Part shown: positions 57,051 to 64,000 of the stretch, piece after piece
Layout: each line of letters opens with the position of its first letter
How positions within the stretch are numbered: the stretch's first letter is position 1
DNA from: Hyphomicrobiales bacterium
Lineage (GTDB): Bacteria > Pseudomonadota > Alphaproteobacteria > Rhizobiales > Beijerinckiaceae
Direction of reading: 5' to 3'
Assembly (NCBI GenBank): GCA_019247605.1
Contig: JAFBAS010000051.1
Location: forward strand, 1-64,000
Length of the DNA: 64,000 nt
Notes under the pieces: model-generated
What the model was told of the DNA's origin: nothing
The model's database searches: none
The model's input: the letters and a program-made list of their open reading frames with translations, nothing else
Translations under genes and position numbers: made by a program

Positions 57051-57669
57051 GTGGTGTAGTCGTGGGCAGTTGCGTTCGCCCCGGCACCGGCGACACCCGA
57101 ACGTAAAAAATATCAATGGCGCTCAAAAATTCGAATCGATGCCGCATCCCTTGACCGTGCAACGAGGCGTCCCGCAGCTCGCAAGGCTCAAAATCGCAAG
57201 AAGCGCGAACCCCGTGGCAGCGATCGCGCGCCACGGCCTTGAGCGAGAAGCCTTTGAGTGAGAAGCCGGGCAGGGCCTCGGATGCATAATGCGCGGTTCG
57301 CGCAACATGGGATAGCGCTTCATGGGATTGGCCTCGGCAGTCTTCTTCGCCAGCAAACGCTAGTGCTCTCTGTAATCGGGTGCGCTCACAACGACAAGCC
57401 AAGCACCGCGCATCGGGGCTCTCCGACACTCTCGCGCAAGAGAATCGCCCGCAGCGCTGGTTAACGGGGCGCAAGAGCAGGAGCTCGCGTTGCGCAGCAT
57501 TTATCCTCTGGCGCGTTCCGTCGGGCGCGTTTTGAGAGGGCTGGGCGACACGGATTCTCATTCTCCACAACTCCCACGGTTCTACTTGAGCCGTTCAGCC
57601 ATGCGTCATTGGCATTGAAAGAGGAACGAGAAGGGAGCATATGCACGTAATTAATCCTTGGACGCCCAC
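57051..57669. other. 618-bp gene-poor region before marR
   Basis: Apart from one weak lipoprotein-like frame on the minus strand, no gene is recognised. Base composition is less GC-rich and the region has no repeat longer than about 12 bp (GAGAAGCC occurs twice, at 57245 and 57260). It follows the decayed toxin-antitoxin pair and looks like eroded DNA. A strong ribosome-binding site (AAGGGAG) precedes an ATG at 57641. Confidence 0.4.
57123..57287 (-). CDS. possible small lipoprotein
   Basis: A 54-residue frame from the ATG at 57287 has a basic start (SKASRSRPWR), a hydrophobic AIAATGFALLAILSLASC ending in a lipobox (LASC), and a short tail with two further cysteines (CTVKGCG). This pattern fits small lipoproteins, but no ribosome-binding site is visible and the neighbourhood is degraded, so it may be chance. 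Confidence 0.3.
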   Translation of the reverse strand: MHPRPCPASHSKASRSRPWRAIAATGFALLAILSLASCGTPRCTVKGCGIDSNF

Positions 57670-58167
57670 ATGTCGACACCGGCTACTCCCTCCTCATCCC
57701 CGTGCAGCGCTGCAGCGTTACGCATGGCGACGCGTCGCGTCTCGCAATTCTACGATGCCTATCTCGCGCCAGAAGGCCTCAAAATCTCGCAATATTCGGT
57801 GCTTGCGATCGCGGCGCGGCGTCGCGAAAAGCCGCCCACCGTGAATGAGCTTGCCGAGGAGCTCGGCATGGACCGCTCCACACTCGGCCACAATTTGCGT
57901 CCGCTCGAGCGAGACGGGCTCATCGCGCTCGAGAGCGATGCCGCCGACAGGCGCGTGAGGCGGGTCGTCGTCACCGAGCTCGGCCGCGACAAGAAGCGCG
58001 CCTGCCGCGAACTTTGGAGCCGCGCTCAATCCCGTTTCGAGGAGGCATTCGGCTCCTCGCGTACCGCCGAGCTCGGGAGCATGCTCACCGTCATCGCCCA
58101 AGAGCTCGACCTTCGCTCGATGCCGCTTTCCGTTTCGCACGAAAGGCCCGACCATGTTCGCTCATAG
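57670..58167 (+). CDS. MarR-family transcriptional regulator
   Basis: The 165-residue protein is a MarR-type winged-helix dimer. The DNA-binding part reads ISQYSVLAIAARR, PPTVNELAEELGMDRSTLGHNLRPLERDGLI, and the wing DRRVRRVVVT. The first residues have a lone cysteine (SSSPCSAAALRMATRRVSQF), the place where related regulators have a redox-reactive cysteine. ATG 57670 lacks a good ribosome-binding site; a strong one precedes an out-of-frame ATG at 57641. It overlaps the transporter gene downstream by 14 bp, so they form one unit and the regulator probably controls the transporter. Confidence 0.88.
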   Translation: MSTPATPSSSPCSAAALRMATRRVSQFYDAYLAPEGLKISQYSVLAIAARRREKPPTVNELAEELGMDRSTLGHNLRPLERDGLIALESDAADRRVRRVVVTELGRDKKRACRELWSRAQSRFEEAFGSSRTAELGSMLTVIAQELDLRSMPLSVSHERPDHVRS

Positions 58168-59458
58168 GGTTTCCGCGGCGCTTGCCAAACGTGGCATCCA
58201 TTACGGCTGGGTGGTCGCGGGCGTGACCTTCATCATGCTTCTCACCACCGCCGGCGCGATGGGCCTGCCCGGCGCGCTCATCTTGCCGCTCAACGCCGAG
58301 TTCGGCTGGGGCACGGCGGCGATCTCCTCGGCGCTTGCGCTTCGCATCATGCTTTACGGCTTGATGGGGCCGTTCGCAGCCGCGCTCATGAACCGCTACG
58401 GCTTGCGCAATGTCGCGATCGCCTCGGCGCTCCTCATTTCGCTTGCGCTCGGCGGTGCCTCCATGATGCGCGAGTTCTGGCAGCTGATGGCGCTCTGGGG
58501 CGTTGTCGTGGGTCTGGCGACGGGGCTCACGGCGCTCGTTTTCGCCGCCACCGTCGCCAATCGCTGGTTCGTGAAGCGGCGGGGCCTTCTCGTCGGCCTG
58601 CTCTCGGCCAGCAGTGCCACGGGCCAGCTCGCCTTCTTGCCGCTCAGCGCTTGGATCGCGACGCATATGGGTTGGCGGATGGCACTCTTGCCCGCCGGCC
58701 TCGGCGTCCTGTTCGCCGCTTTACTTGCCATCTTGTTTCTCGCCGATCGGCCCTCCGATCTTGGGCTCGCGGCCTATGGCGAGGACGCGCCCGCGACACC
58801 GGCGCGCGCGAGCGCAGGCAACGCGGTGCATGCCGCTTTCGCGATGTTCTTCGAAGCCTCGCGCCAACCCGCATTCTGGGCGTTGTTTGCGACTTTCTTC
58901 ATCTGCGGATTGTCGACGAACGGGCTCATTCAAACCCACTTCATCGCGTTCTGCAGCGATTTCGGCATGCCGGCCGTGGACTCGGCCTCGGTGCTCGCCA
59001 TGATGGGAGCCTTCGATTTCATCGGCACAATCGCATCGGGCTACCTCTCCGACCGCTATGACTGCCGCTGGCTGCTCTTCTGGTATTATGGGCTGCGCGG
59101 GCTTTCGCTGCTTTGGCTGCCCTCCTCGACCTTCAGCATCTACGGCCTGTCGATCTTCGCCATGTTCTATGGGCTCGATTGGATCGCCACAGTGCCACCT
59201 ACCGTGCGCATCGCCGCCGGTGTCTTCGGGCGCGAGAAGGGCGGCATCGCCTTCGGCTGGGTCTTCATGGGACATCAGCTCGGCGCGGCGGTCGCGGCCT
59301 TCGGTGCGGGGTTGTCGCGAAGCGAGCTCGCAACCTACCTGCCGGCCTTTTACGGCGCCGGAGCGGCCTGCCTTCTCGCGGCGCTCATCGCACTCTTGGC
59401 GAGGCCGAAAAAGTCAAATCTTACGGTGGATGGACAGCCGGTCCTCCAGCCGGCGTGA
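58154..59458 (+). CDS. MFS transporter (monocarboxylate/oxalate-formate antiporter-like)
   Basis: The 434-residue inner-membrane protein has 12 predicted helices, with a central loop near residues 205-230. The N-terminal HYGWVVAGVTFIMLLTTAGAMGLPG and the A-loop NRYGLRN are typical of the MCT/oxalate:formate antiporter branch of the MFS. GYLSDRYDCRWLLFWYYGLRG forms the second MFS loop. Overlap with marR suggests a regulated uptake or efflux system. The substrate is probably an organic acid, though a drug exporter cannot be excluded. Confidence 0.88.
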   Translation: MFAHRVSAALAKRGIHYGWVVAGVTFIMLLTTAGAMGLPGALILPLNAEFGWGTAAISSALALRIMLYGLMGPFAAALMNRYGLRNVAIASALLISLALGGASMMREFWQLMALWGVVVGLATGLTALVFAATVANRWFVKRRGLLVGLLSASSATGQLAFLPLSAWIATHMGWRMALLPAGLGVLFAALLAILFLADRPSDLGLAAYGEDAPATPARASAGNAVHAAFAMFFEASRQPAFWALFATFFICGLSTNGLIQTHFIAFCSDFGMPAVDSASVLAMMGAFDFIGTIASGYLSDRYDCRWLLFWYYGLRGLSLLWLPSSTFSIYGLSIFAMFYGLDWIATVPPTVRIAAGVFGREKGGIAFGWVFMGHQLGAAVAAFGAGLSRSELATYLPAFYGAGAACLLAALIALLARPKKSNLTVDGQPVLQPA

Positions 59459-59487
59459 GCAATGGTTGAAGGGTGCGGGAGACTTTC

Positions 59488-59937
59488 ATGCAACCGCTTT
59501 ATCTCGAGGACCTCACCGTCGGCCAAAAGTTCATTTCGCGAACGCAGAAGGTCGATGCCGAGGCCATCAAGACCTATGCGCGCGAATTCGACCCGCAACC
59601 TTTTCATCTTGATGGGGAGGCAGCCAAGACGAGCCTGTTCGGCGGGCTTGCGGCGAGCGGTTGGCACACGGCAAGCCTCACCATGAGGCTCATCGTCGAC
59701 AGCGTTCCGCTCGCGGGCGGCGTGATCGGCAGCGGGGGCGAGCTCTCCTGGCCTCGGCCGACGAGGCCAGGCGACACGCTGCGCGTCGTCACCGATGTGC
59801 TCGAGGTCATCCCTTCGCGTTCGCGCCCCGATCGGGGCATGATCGTCATGCGCTCGACGACTCTCAATCAGAATGACGAAGCGGTGCAGGTGTTCACGCC
59901 GAAGGTGGTGGTGCAACGGCGCCGAGTGGGCGCGTAA
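59488..59937 (+). CDS. MaoC-family hot-dog dehydratase
   Basis: The 149-residue protein has a single hot-dog fold of the MaoC/R-hydratase group, which hydrates enoyl-CoA to (R)-3-hydroxyacyl-CoA. The catalytic Asp-His pair is visible in REFDPQPFHLD, followed by LFGGLAASGWHTASLTMRL, the usual family block. ATG at 59488 has GGGAG six bases upstream; a GTG at 59473 is unlikely. It starts 29 bp after the MFS gene, so they may be co-transcribed. Confidence 0.88.
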   Translation: MQPLYLEDLTVGQKFISRTQKVDAEAIKTYAREFDPQPFHLDGEAAKTSLFGGLAASGWHTASLTMRLIVDSVPLAGGVIGSGGELSWPRPTRPGDTLRVVTDVLEVIPSRSRPDRGMIVMRSTTLNQNDEAVQVFTPKVVVQRRRVGA

Positions 59938-60032
59938 TCGTCGCTAACTAAGCAGGGCGATGAAGCGTGTCGAGTGCTTCCCGTTGCGCGCCCAAAACGA
60001 GCCATTGCCCACCGTGACATTATTGTTTTATA

Positions 60033-60043
60033 ACTACTGTAGT
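60033..60043. promoter_or_regulatory. candidate antitoxin operator
   Basis: ACTAC-T-GTAGT is a perfect 11-bp palindrome about 20 bp upstream of the second vapB start, in an AT-rich stretch (ATTATTGTTTTATA) that could hold the promoter. Confidence 0.5.
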
Positions 60044-60063
60044 CACGATTGAGGACGCTCATC

Positions 60064-60306
60064 ATGCGAGAAATCCAGCTTCGGGCCGCGAAGGCGGGCC
60101 TGTCTGTAGTTATTGACGAGGCGGTCCGCGGGAAACCGGCGATCATCACACGGCACGGCAAACGAGAAGCGGTTATCTTGAGCTTCAAGGATTGGGAGCG
60201 GTTATCGCAGGTGCCATCCTTTGGCCGCCTTTTGATGTCTGCGCCTCTAAGCGCAGAGGATCTGCCGAAGCGAAATCGCAAGCCGCTGCGCACGGCCAAT
60301 CTTTAA
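60064..60306 (+). CDS. Phd/YefM-type antitoxin
   Basis: This ~80-residue protein is a Phd/YefM antitoxin: MREIQLRAAKAGLSVVIDEA and GKPAIITRHGKREAVILSF match the N-terminal dimer domain, and WERLSQVPSFGRLL the C-terminal region that contacts a PIN toxin. The ATG at 60064 is preferred over a TTG at 60049. It is 7 bp from the toxin gene. Confidence 0.9.
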   Translation: MREIQLRAAKAGLSVVIDEAVRGKPAIITRHGKREAVILSFKDWERLSQVPSFGRLLMSAPLSAEDLPKRNRKPLRTANL

Positions 60307-60313
60307 AAGGCCA

Positions 60314-60751
60314 GTGTTCCTCGTCGACACTAACGTTATCTCGGTCACGGCACCGTCCCGCCCGGCGCCTGCTGAGCTGATTGGATGGATGGACGCGCAA
60401 TCAGCATCGCTATTTTTATCCGCGGTAACGGTGGCGGAAATCGAAGATGGAATTGCCAAGACCCGGCGTGAAGGTGCGACGCGAAAGAGCCGGAATTTGG
60501 CAGCTTGGCTGCGAGCGTTGATTCATCTTTATGGCGACCGCATTCTACCTTTCGATACGCCAGCGGCGCGGATCGCCGGAGCTTTATCGGATCGGGCTCG
60601 TAGCCAAGGGCAAGCGCCCGGATTGAGCGATATCATCATTGCGGCAACAGCCAAGCACCACGGCTTGGTGGTCCTGTCGCGAAACACTCGCCATTTCGCA
60701 CCTTTGGGCGTATCGGTGCTTGATCCCTATCATGTAATCCCGCCCGCATAG
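60314..60751 (+). CDS. vapC: VapC-type PIN-domain toxin
   Basis: This 145-residue PIN ribonuclease begins with GTG at 60314. Acidic metal ligands are visible: D5 in MFLVDTNVIS, E42/E44 in VAEIEDGI and D106 in GLSDIIIAATA. A basic RTRREG and a late LVVLSRNTRHF complete the domain. It pairs with the Phd-type antitoxin upstream. Both genes look intact, unlike the pair at 56.6 kb. Confidence 0.92.
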   Translation: MFLVDTNVISVTAPSRPAPAELIGWMDAQSASLFLSAVTVAEIEDGIAKTRREGATRKSRNLAAWLRALIHLYGDRILPFDTPAARIAGALSDRARSQGQAPGLSDIIIAATAKHHGLVVLSRNTRHFAPLGVSVLDPYHVIPPA

Positions 60752-60786
60752 GGATGACGCTTTAAGGGAGTTCGGCGTGCCTGCGC

Positions 60787-62094
60787 TCACAGCACGAAGC
60801 GGCTCGCGTCGGAATTCTTGGCGAGATCGGCGACACGCTCGCGGACGTAACTCGCATCGATCGTGAAGGTCTCGCCCGCATGATCGGGCGCCGCGAACGA
60901 GATTTCGTCGAGGACGCGCTCGATAATCGTCTGCAGGCGTCTCGCCCCGATATTCTCGACCGCGGCGTTGACCTCGAAGGCCAAGCGCGCGATCGCAGCG
61001 ATCGAATCTTCCGAAAAGTCGAGCTTCACCCCTTCGGTTGCCATCAGCGCGACGGATTGCTTGACGAGGCTTGCTTCGGTCTCCGTGAGAATGCGCACGA
61101 AATCGGCCTCTTCGAGCGGGGAGAGCTCCACGCGGATCGGCAGGCGCCCTTGCAGCTCGGGCAAAAGATCGGCCGGTTTGGACAAATGAAAGGCACCGGA
61201 CGCAATGAAGAGGATGTGATCCGTCTTGACCGTTCCATGCTTGGTCGCGACCGTCGTGCCTTCGAGAAGCGGCAAGAGATCCCGTTGCACGCCTTCGCGG
61301 CTGATGTCGGCGCCCGCGCGTCCGTCGCGTGCGCAAATCTTGTCGATTTCGTCGAGGAACACGATGCCGTTGTTTTCAACCTCGCGCAGCGCTTCCTGCA
61401 CCACCGCATCATTGTCGAGAAGCTTGTCGCTTTCGTCGGCGATCATCAAGCCGCGCCCTTCGCGCACCGGTACGCGGCGGGTCTTGCTGCGTTGCCCGAG
61501 CGCCTTGCCGAGCATATCGCCGATCGAGATCGCTCCGACCGAGGCGCCCGGCATTCCGGGCAGCTCGAACATCGGCATCCCGACCTGGCCGGCATTCACC
61601 TCGAGCTCGACCTCCTTGTCGTCGATCTCGCCATCGCGCAACTTGTTGCGGAAACTGTCGCGCGTCGCGGCGCTCGCGTTCTTGCCGACGAGCGCGTCGA
61701 GTAGGCGCTCCTCGGCCGCGAGCTCGGCCTTGGCGGTGACGTCGCGCCGCTTCTCCTCACGCACGAGCGAGATGCCGATCTCGACGAGATCGCGCACGAT
61801 CTGCTCCACATCGCGACCCACATAGCCGACCTCGGTGAATTTCGTCGCCTCGATCTTGAGGAAGGGCGCATTGGCGAGCCGCGCGAGGCGGCGCGAAATT
61901 TCCGTTTTGCCGCAGCCCGTCGGGCCGATCATCAGGATGTTCTTCGGCAGCACCTCCTCGCGCATTGCGCCGGCAAGCTGCTGGCGTCGCCAACGATTGC
62001 GCAGAGCGATGGCGACGGCGCGTTTTGCCGCGCCCTGGCCCACGATGAAGCGGTCGAGCTCGGAGACGATTTCGCGCGGAGAGAACGTCGTCAT
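60787..62094 (-). CDS. hslU: ATP-dependent protease ATPase subunit HslU
   Basis: HslU is the AAA+ unfoldase of the HslVU protease. The 435-residue protein has Walker [10 protein letters not shown], the pore-loop region [12 protein letters not shown], the I-domain (about 110-230), Walker [11 protein letters not shown] and the C-terminal peptide ASRFVL, which ends in the family's VL pair that activates HslV. Complete. It starts 7 bp after the potassium channel gene, which separates it from hslV. Confidence 0.96.
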   Translation of the reverse strand: MTTFSPREIVSELDRFIVGQGAAKRAVAIALRNRWRRQQLAGAMREEVLPKNILMIGPTGCGKTEISRRLARLANAPFLKIEATKFTEVGYVGRDVEQIVRDLVEIGISLVREEKRRDVTAKAELAAEERLLDALVGKNASAATRDSFRNKLRDGEIDDKEVELEVNAGQVGMPMFELPGMPGASVGAISIGDMLGKALGQRSKTRRVPVREGRGLMIADESDKLLDNDAVVQEALREVENNGIVFLDEIDKICARDGRAGADISREGVQRDLLPLLEGTTVATKHGTVKTDHILFIASGAFHLSKPADLLPELQGRLPIRVELSPLEEADFVRILTETEASLVKQSVALMATEGVKLDFSEDSIAAIARLAFEVNAAVENIGARRLQTIIERVLDEISFAAPDHAGETFTIDASYVRERVADLAKNSDASRFVL

Positions 62095-62101
62095 CGAGGC
62101 C

Positions 62102-63004
62102 TCATGGGATTGGCTCCGTATCGTGAAATTTGCGGTAATCGACGGTCAACTCGCCGCCCTCGGAGCTGTCGAGGATATCGACATAGCGCTCATCGAAACG
62201 CAGATCGGCATGGTCATAGCCGCGCCGCGCTCGAATGACTTGCGCCGAACTCTCATCGAACCCCTCGATGATGACGACGAAGCTCGCGCTCAGCTGCGCC
62301 AAATCGGCAGAGGTGAGATTGAACAACGGGCTCTCTTTGTCGATGCGGTGGAAGATCGTCCAGCTCAGCGTGAAAACCGGGCTTTCCTTCCGCAGAAGAG
62401 GAAGCTCATAAAACGCCCTGAAGGGATGGCCGTCGTCATTAACAGCACGGATGATCCAGAGCTTGGCGGAAGCATTGCTGATCGTATTTTGCCGCTCATT
62501 CGCCATGCGGACCATCAAGGTGCGATGGCCTTGATGGTCCGCGATCACCATCTTTTCCGCGAAGAGCACGCGCGCTCTCGGGCGAGCGAAACGCGCGAAA
62601 ATCAAACCGGTGAGGACGCCCGCATAAAACAGGCCCACGAACATCTCGAGGCTCGCCACGATGTGCCCGTAATGGGTCTGCGGGTGCAGATCGCCATAGC
62701 CGACCGTCGCGATGGTCTCGATGCTGAAATAGAGATCGTAGACGTAAGAGCCGTTCGGCACATTCGCGACAGGATCGTCGCCGACCCAATAGGCGAAAGC
62801 GAAGATCGCGTTGAGCAAGAGGAAGACAACCGCGGCGCCGAGGATGAAACGAGGCCAAGACGTCGTCATGCTGCGGTGGCTGAAATCGTCGAAGAGGCGC
62901 CGCTCGAGCCCTCGGGTAACCGCGTCACGATTGCCGACGCGCACCCTCCGGCGGGCCTCGTGCCGGCGCGTGCTCGGCTTTCGCGCTTTCAGCGGCTGCG
63001 CCAT
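62102..63004 (-). CDS. KirBac-type inward-rectifier potassium channel
   Basis: This 300-residue protein has two transmembrane helices (about 52-74 and 111-135), a pore loop with the K+ selectivity filter TVGYG (100-104), and a cytoplasmic beta-rich Kir domain ([34 protein letters not shown], and [22 protein letters not shown]), the hallmark of inward rectifiers rather than voltage-gated channels. ATG 63004 is chosen because the family begins shortly after; the open frame runs into hslV. It lies between hslV (31 bp) and hslU (7 bp) on the same strand, an unusual position. Confidence 0.92.
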   Translation of the reverse strand: MAQPLKARKPSTRRHEARRRVRVGNRDAVTRGLERRLFDDFSHRSMTTSWPRFILGAAVVFLLLNAIFAFAYWVGDDPVANVPNGSYVYDLYFSIETIATVGYGDLHPQTHYGHIVASLEMFVGLFYAGVLTGLIFARFARPRARVLFAEKMVIADHQGHRTLMVRMANERQNTISNASAKLWIIRAVNDDGHPFRAFYELPLLRKESPVFTLSWTIFHRIDKESPLFNLTSADLAQLSASFVVIIEGFDESSAQVIRARRGYDHADLRFDERYVDILDSSEGGELTVDYRKFHDTEPIP

Positions 63005-63035
63005 GACGAAGGAGCGCGAAGCTTCGCGACGCCCG

Positions 63036-63596
63036 TCAGCATGCGAGGCTCTCGATGACGAGATTGGCGTTTGTGTAGACGCAGATCTCAGCCGCGATGG
63101 CGAGCGATTTTCGCACGATCGCCTCGGCATCGGATTCGACGTCCATCAGGGCCCGGGCGGCCGCAAGCGCGTAATTTCCCCCTGAGCCGATGCCCATCAC
63201 CTGGCCCTCGGGCTCGAGCACATCGCCGGTCCCGCTCAAAAGGAGCCCGACATCCCTGTCGGCAACGAGCATCATGGCCTCGAGCCTTCGCAAATAGCGG
63301 TCGGTGCGCCAATCCTTGGCGAGTTCGACGCAAGCGCGCATGAGCTGATTGGGATATTGCTCGAGCTTGCCTTCAAGGCGGTCGAAAAGCGTGAAGGCAT
63401 CGGCGGTCGCGCCCGCGAACCCGCCGATCACCTGTCCCTTGCCGAGCCGACGGACTTTGCGGGCATTCGCCTTGATGACGGTTTGGCCAAGGCTCACCTG
63501 ACCGTCGCCCCCGATCACGACGCGCGAAGCTTTGCGCACCATCAATATGGTGGTCGCACGAAGGCGCTTGCTCTCGGCGCGGTCTTTGTTTGTCAT
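63036..63596 (-). CDS. hslV: ATP-dependent protease subunit HslV
   Basis: HslV is the peptidase of the HslVU protease. After a 14-residue start the chain reads TTILMVRK, so the N-terminal threonine nucleophile (T15) is exposed after processing. [23 protein letters not shown] and [18 protein letters not shown] are typical. The 186-residue length is normal. First gene of the hslV - channel - hslU run. Confidence 0.95.
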   Translation of the reverse strand: MTNKDRAESKRLRATTILMVRKASRVVIGGDGQVSLGQTVIKANARKVRRLGKGQVIGGFAGATADAFTLFDRLEGKLEQYPNQLMRACVELAKDWRTDRYLRRLEAMMLVADRDVGLLLSGTGDVLEPEGQVMGIGSGGNYALAAARALMDVESDAEAIVRKSLAIAAEICVYTNANLVIESLAC

Positions 63597-63737
63597 TTTA
63601 CCTGTCGTCTCGATGAAGATGCTCGAACAGCCTTTTCGAAGAAGCTATTTCATGCGAGGACCTGGCTCAACCTGAGGACCCGCCGCTTCTCACGCACGCC
63701 GTGTGCGACTCAGTGAGCGAGCGTCACTGTCGATGCC

Positions 63738-64000
63738 TTACGCTGGATTTGCGGCCTGGATCGCTGTCCACAGACGAAGGGGCGTCGCCGGCATGTCGAT
63801 CTCGCGAATGCCGAGCTCGGAGAGCGCATCGAGAACCGCGCTCATCACGACCGGCAGAGAGCCCGAACAGCCCGCCTCCCCGCAGCCCTTGGCACCCACC
63901 GCATTGGTCTTGGTCGGAACCGGGTGGTGAAGAATTTTGAACGTCGGCGTGTCCGCCGCGCGCGGCATGGCGTAATCCATGAAAGAGCCGGTGCGGAACT
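63738..64000 (-). CDS. CoxL-like molybdenum hydroxylase large subunit, C-terminal part
   Basis: The gene is cut by the window edge. The visible part reads TGSFMDYAMPRAADTP, then NAVGAKGCGEAGCSG with the catalytic glutamate, and LGIREIDMPATPLRLW, matching the C-terminus of CoxL-like subunits. It resembles the gene at 29.5 kb but is not identical. Whether CoxM/CoxS lie to the right cannot be seen. Confidence 0.85.
   Translation of the reverse strand, partial: FRTGSFMDYAMPRAADTPTFKILHHPVPTKTNAVGAKGCGEAGCSGSLPVVMSAVLDALSELGIREIDMPATPLRLWTAIQAANPA

Noticed and set aside
57019-57570. A 183-codon minus-strand frame in the gap before marR
   Set aside because: It has no ribosome-binding site, no domain and an irregular composition; only a small lipoprotein-like frame in the same area has protein features.

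Overview
The window is high-GC, densely coded DNA from an alphaproteobacterium, most likely of the Hyphomicrobiales (Rhizobiales). The placement rests on the order lysC - ptsP - prfA - prmC - DUF4167 protein, an FtsZ with a long C-terminal extension, a perfect TTAA-N7-TTAA CtrA-type site before ddl-ftsQAZ, and many family-level matches. It is inferred from the translations and gene order; no database search was run.

Layout. 1-6.7 kb: a DHFR-like protein, a Na/Pi cotransporter, a chorismate mutase-domain protein, a threonine/serine dehydratase, and a lipid A pair (LpxL-type acyltransferase and Kdo 3-hydroxylase). 6.8-9.7 kb: an acyl-CoA ligase overlapping a lone LivG-type ATPase. 9.8-17.5 kb: the conserved block DUF4167 - prmC - prfA - ptsP - lysC on the minus strand, with lysC carrying an apparent 1-nt deletion. 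17.5-22.4 kb: ubiG, a zinc-independent reductase and an NMT1-type ABC importer. 22.5-28 kb: hisS, an LpxH-like phosphoesterase coupled to a GT4 glycosyltransferase, prs and a rhodanese. 28-29.3 kb: a palindromic repeat cluster and a VapBC pair. 29.5-37.5 kb: an orphan form-II CoxL-like molybdenum hydroxylase facing a five-gene operon that joins an FbpABC-type importer to AtuA-family and DUF4387 proteins. 37.5-41.1 kb: a secreted hypothetical, a Dps and a SulP-XRE pair. 41.3-52.9 kb: ddl-ftsQ-ftsA-ftsZ-lpxC-bamD-recN-ligA (division, envelope and DNA repair). 53-57 kb: an AlkA-type glycosylase, kynU-kynA, a divergent ATC-hydrolase-like gene and a decayed toxin-antitoxin pair. 57.6-60.8 kb: marR-MFS, MaoC and a second VapBC. 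60.8-63.6 kb: hslV and hslU separated by a KirBac-type potassium channel. The right edge cuts a second CoxL-like gene.

The most unusual observations are: (1) four intergenic arrays of a degenerate GTGAATA-like heptad, arranged in opposed arms, that abut genes and supply the stop codons of six of them; (2) the hslV-kirBac-hslU arrangement; (3) the FbpABC-AtuA-DUF4387 operon; and (4) two single-base deletions (lysC and an RHH antitoxin) that are either real lesions or sequence errors.
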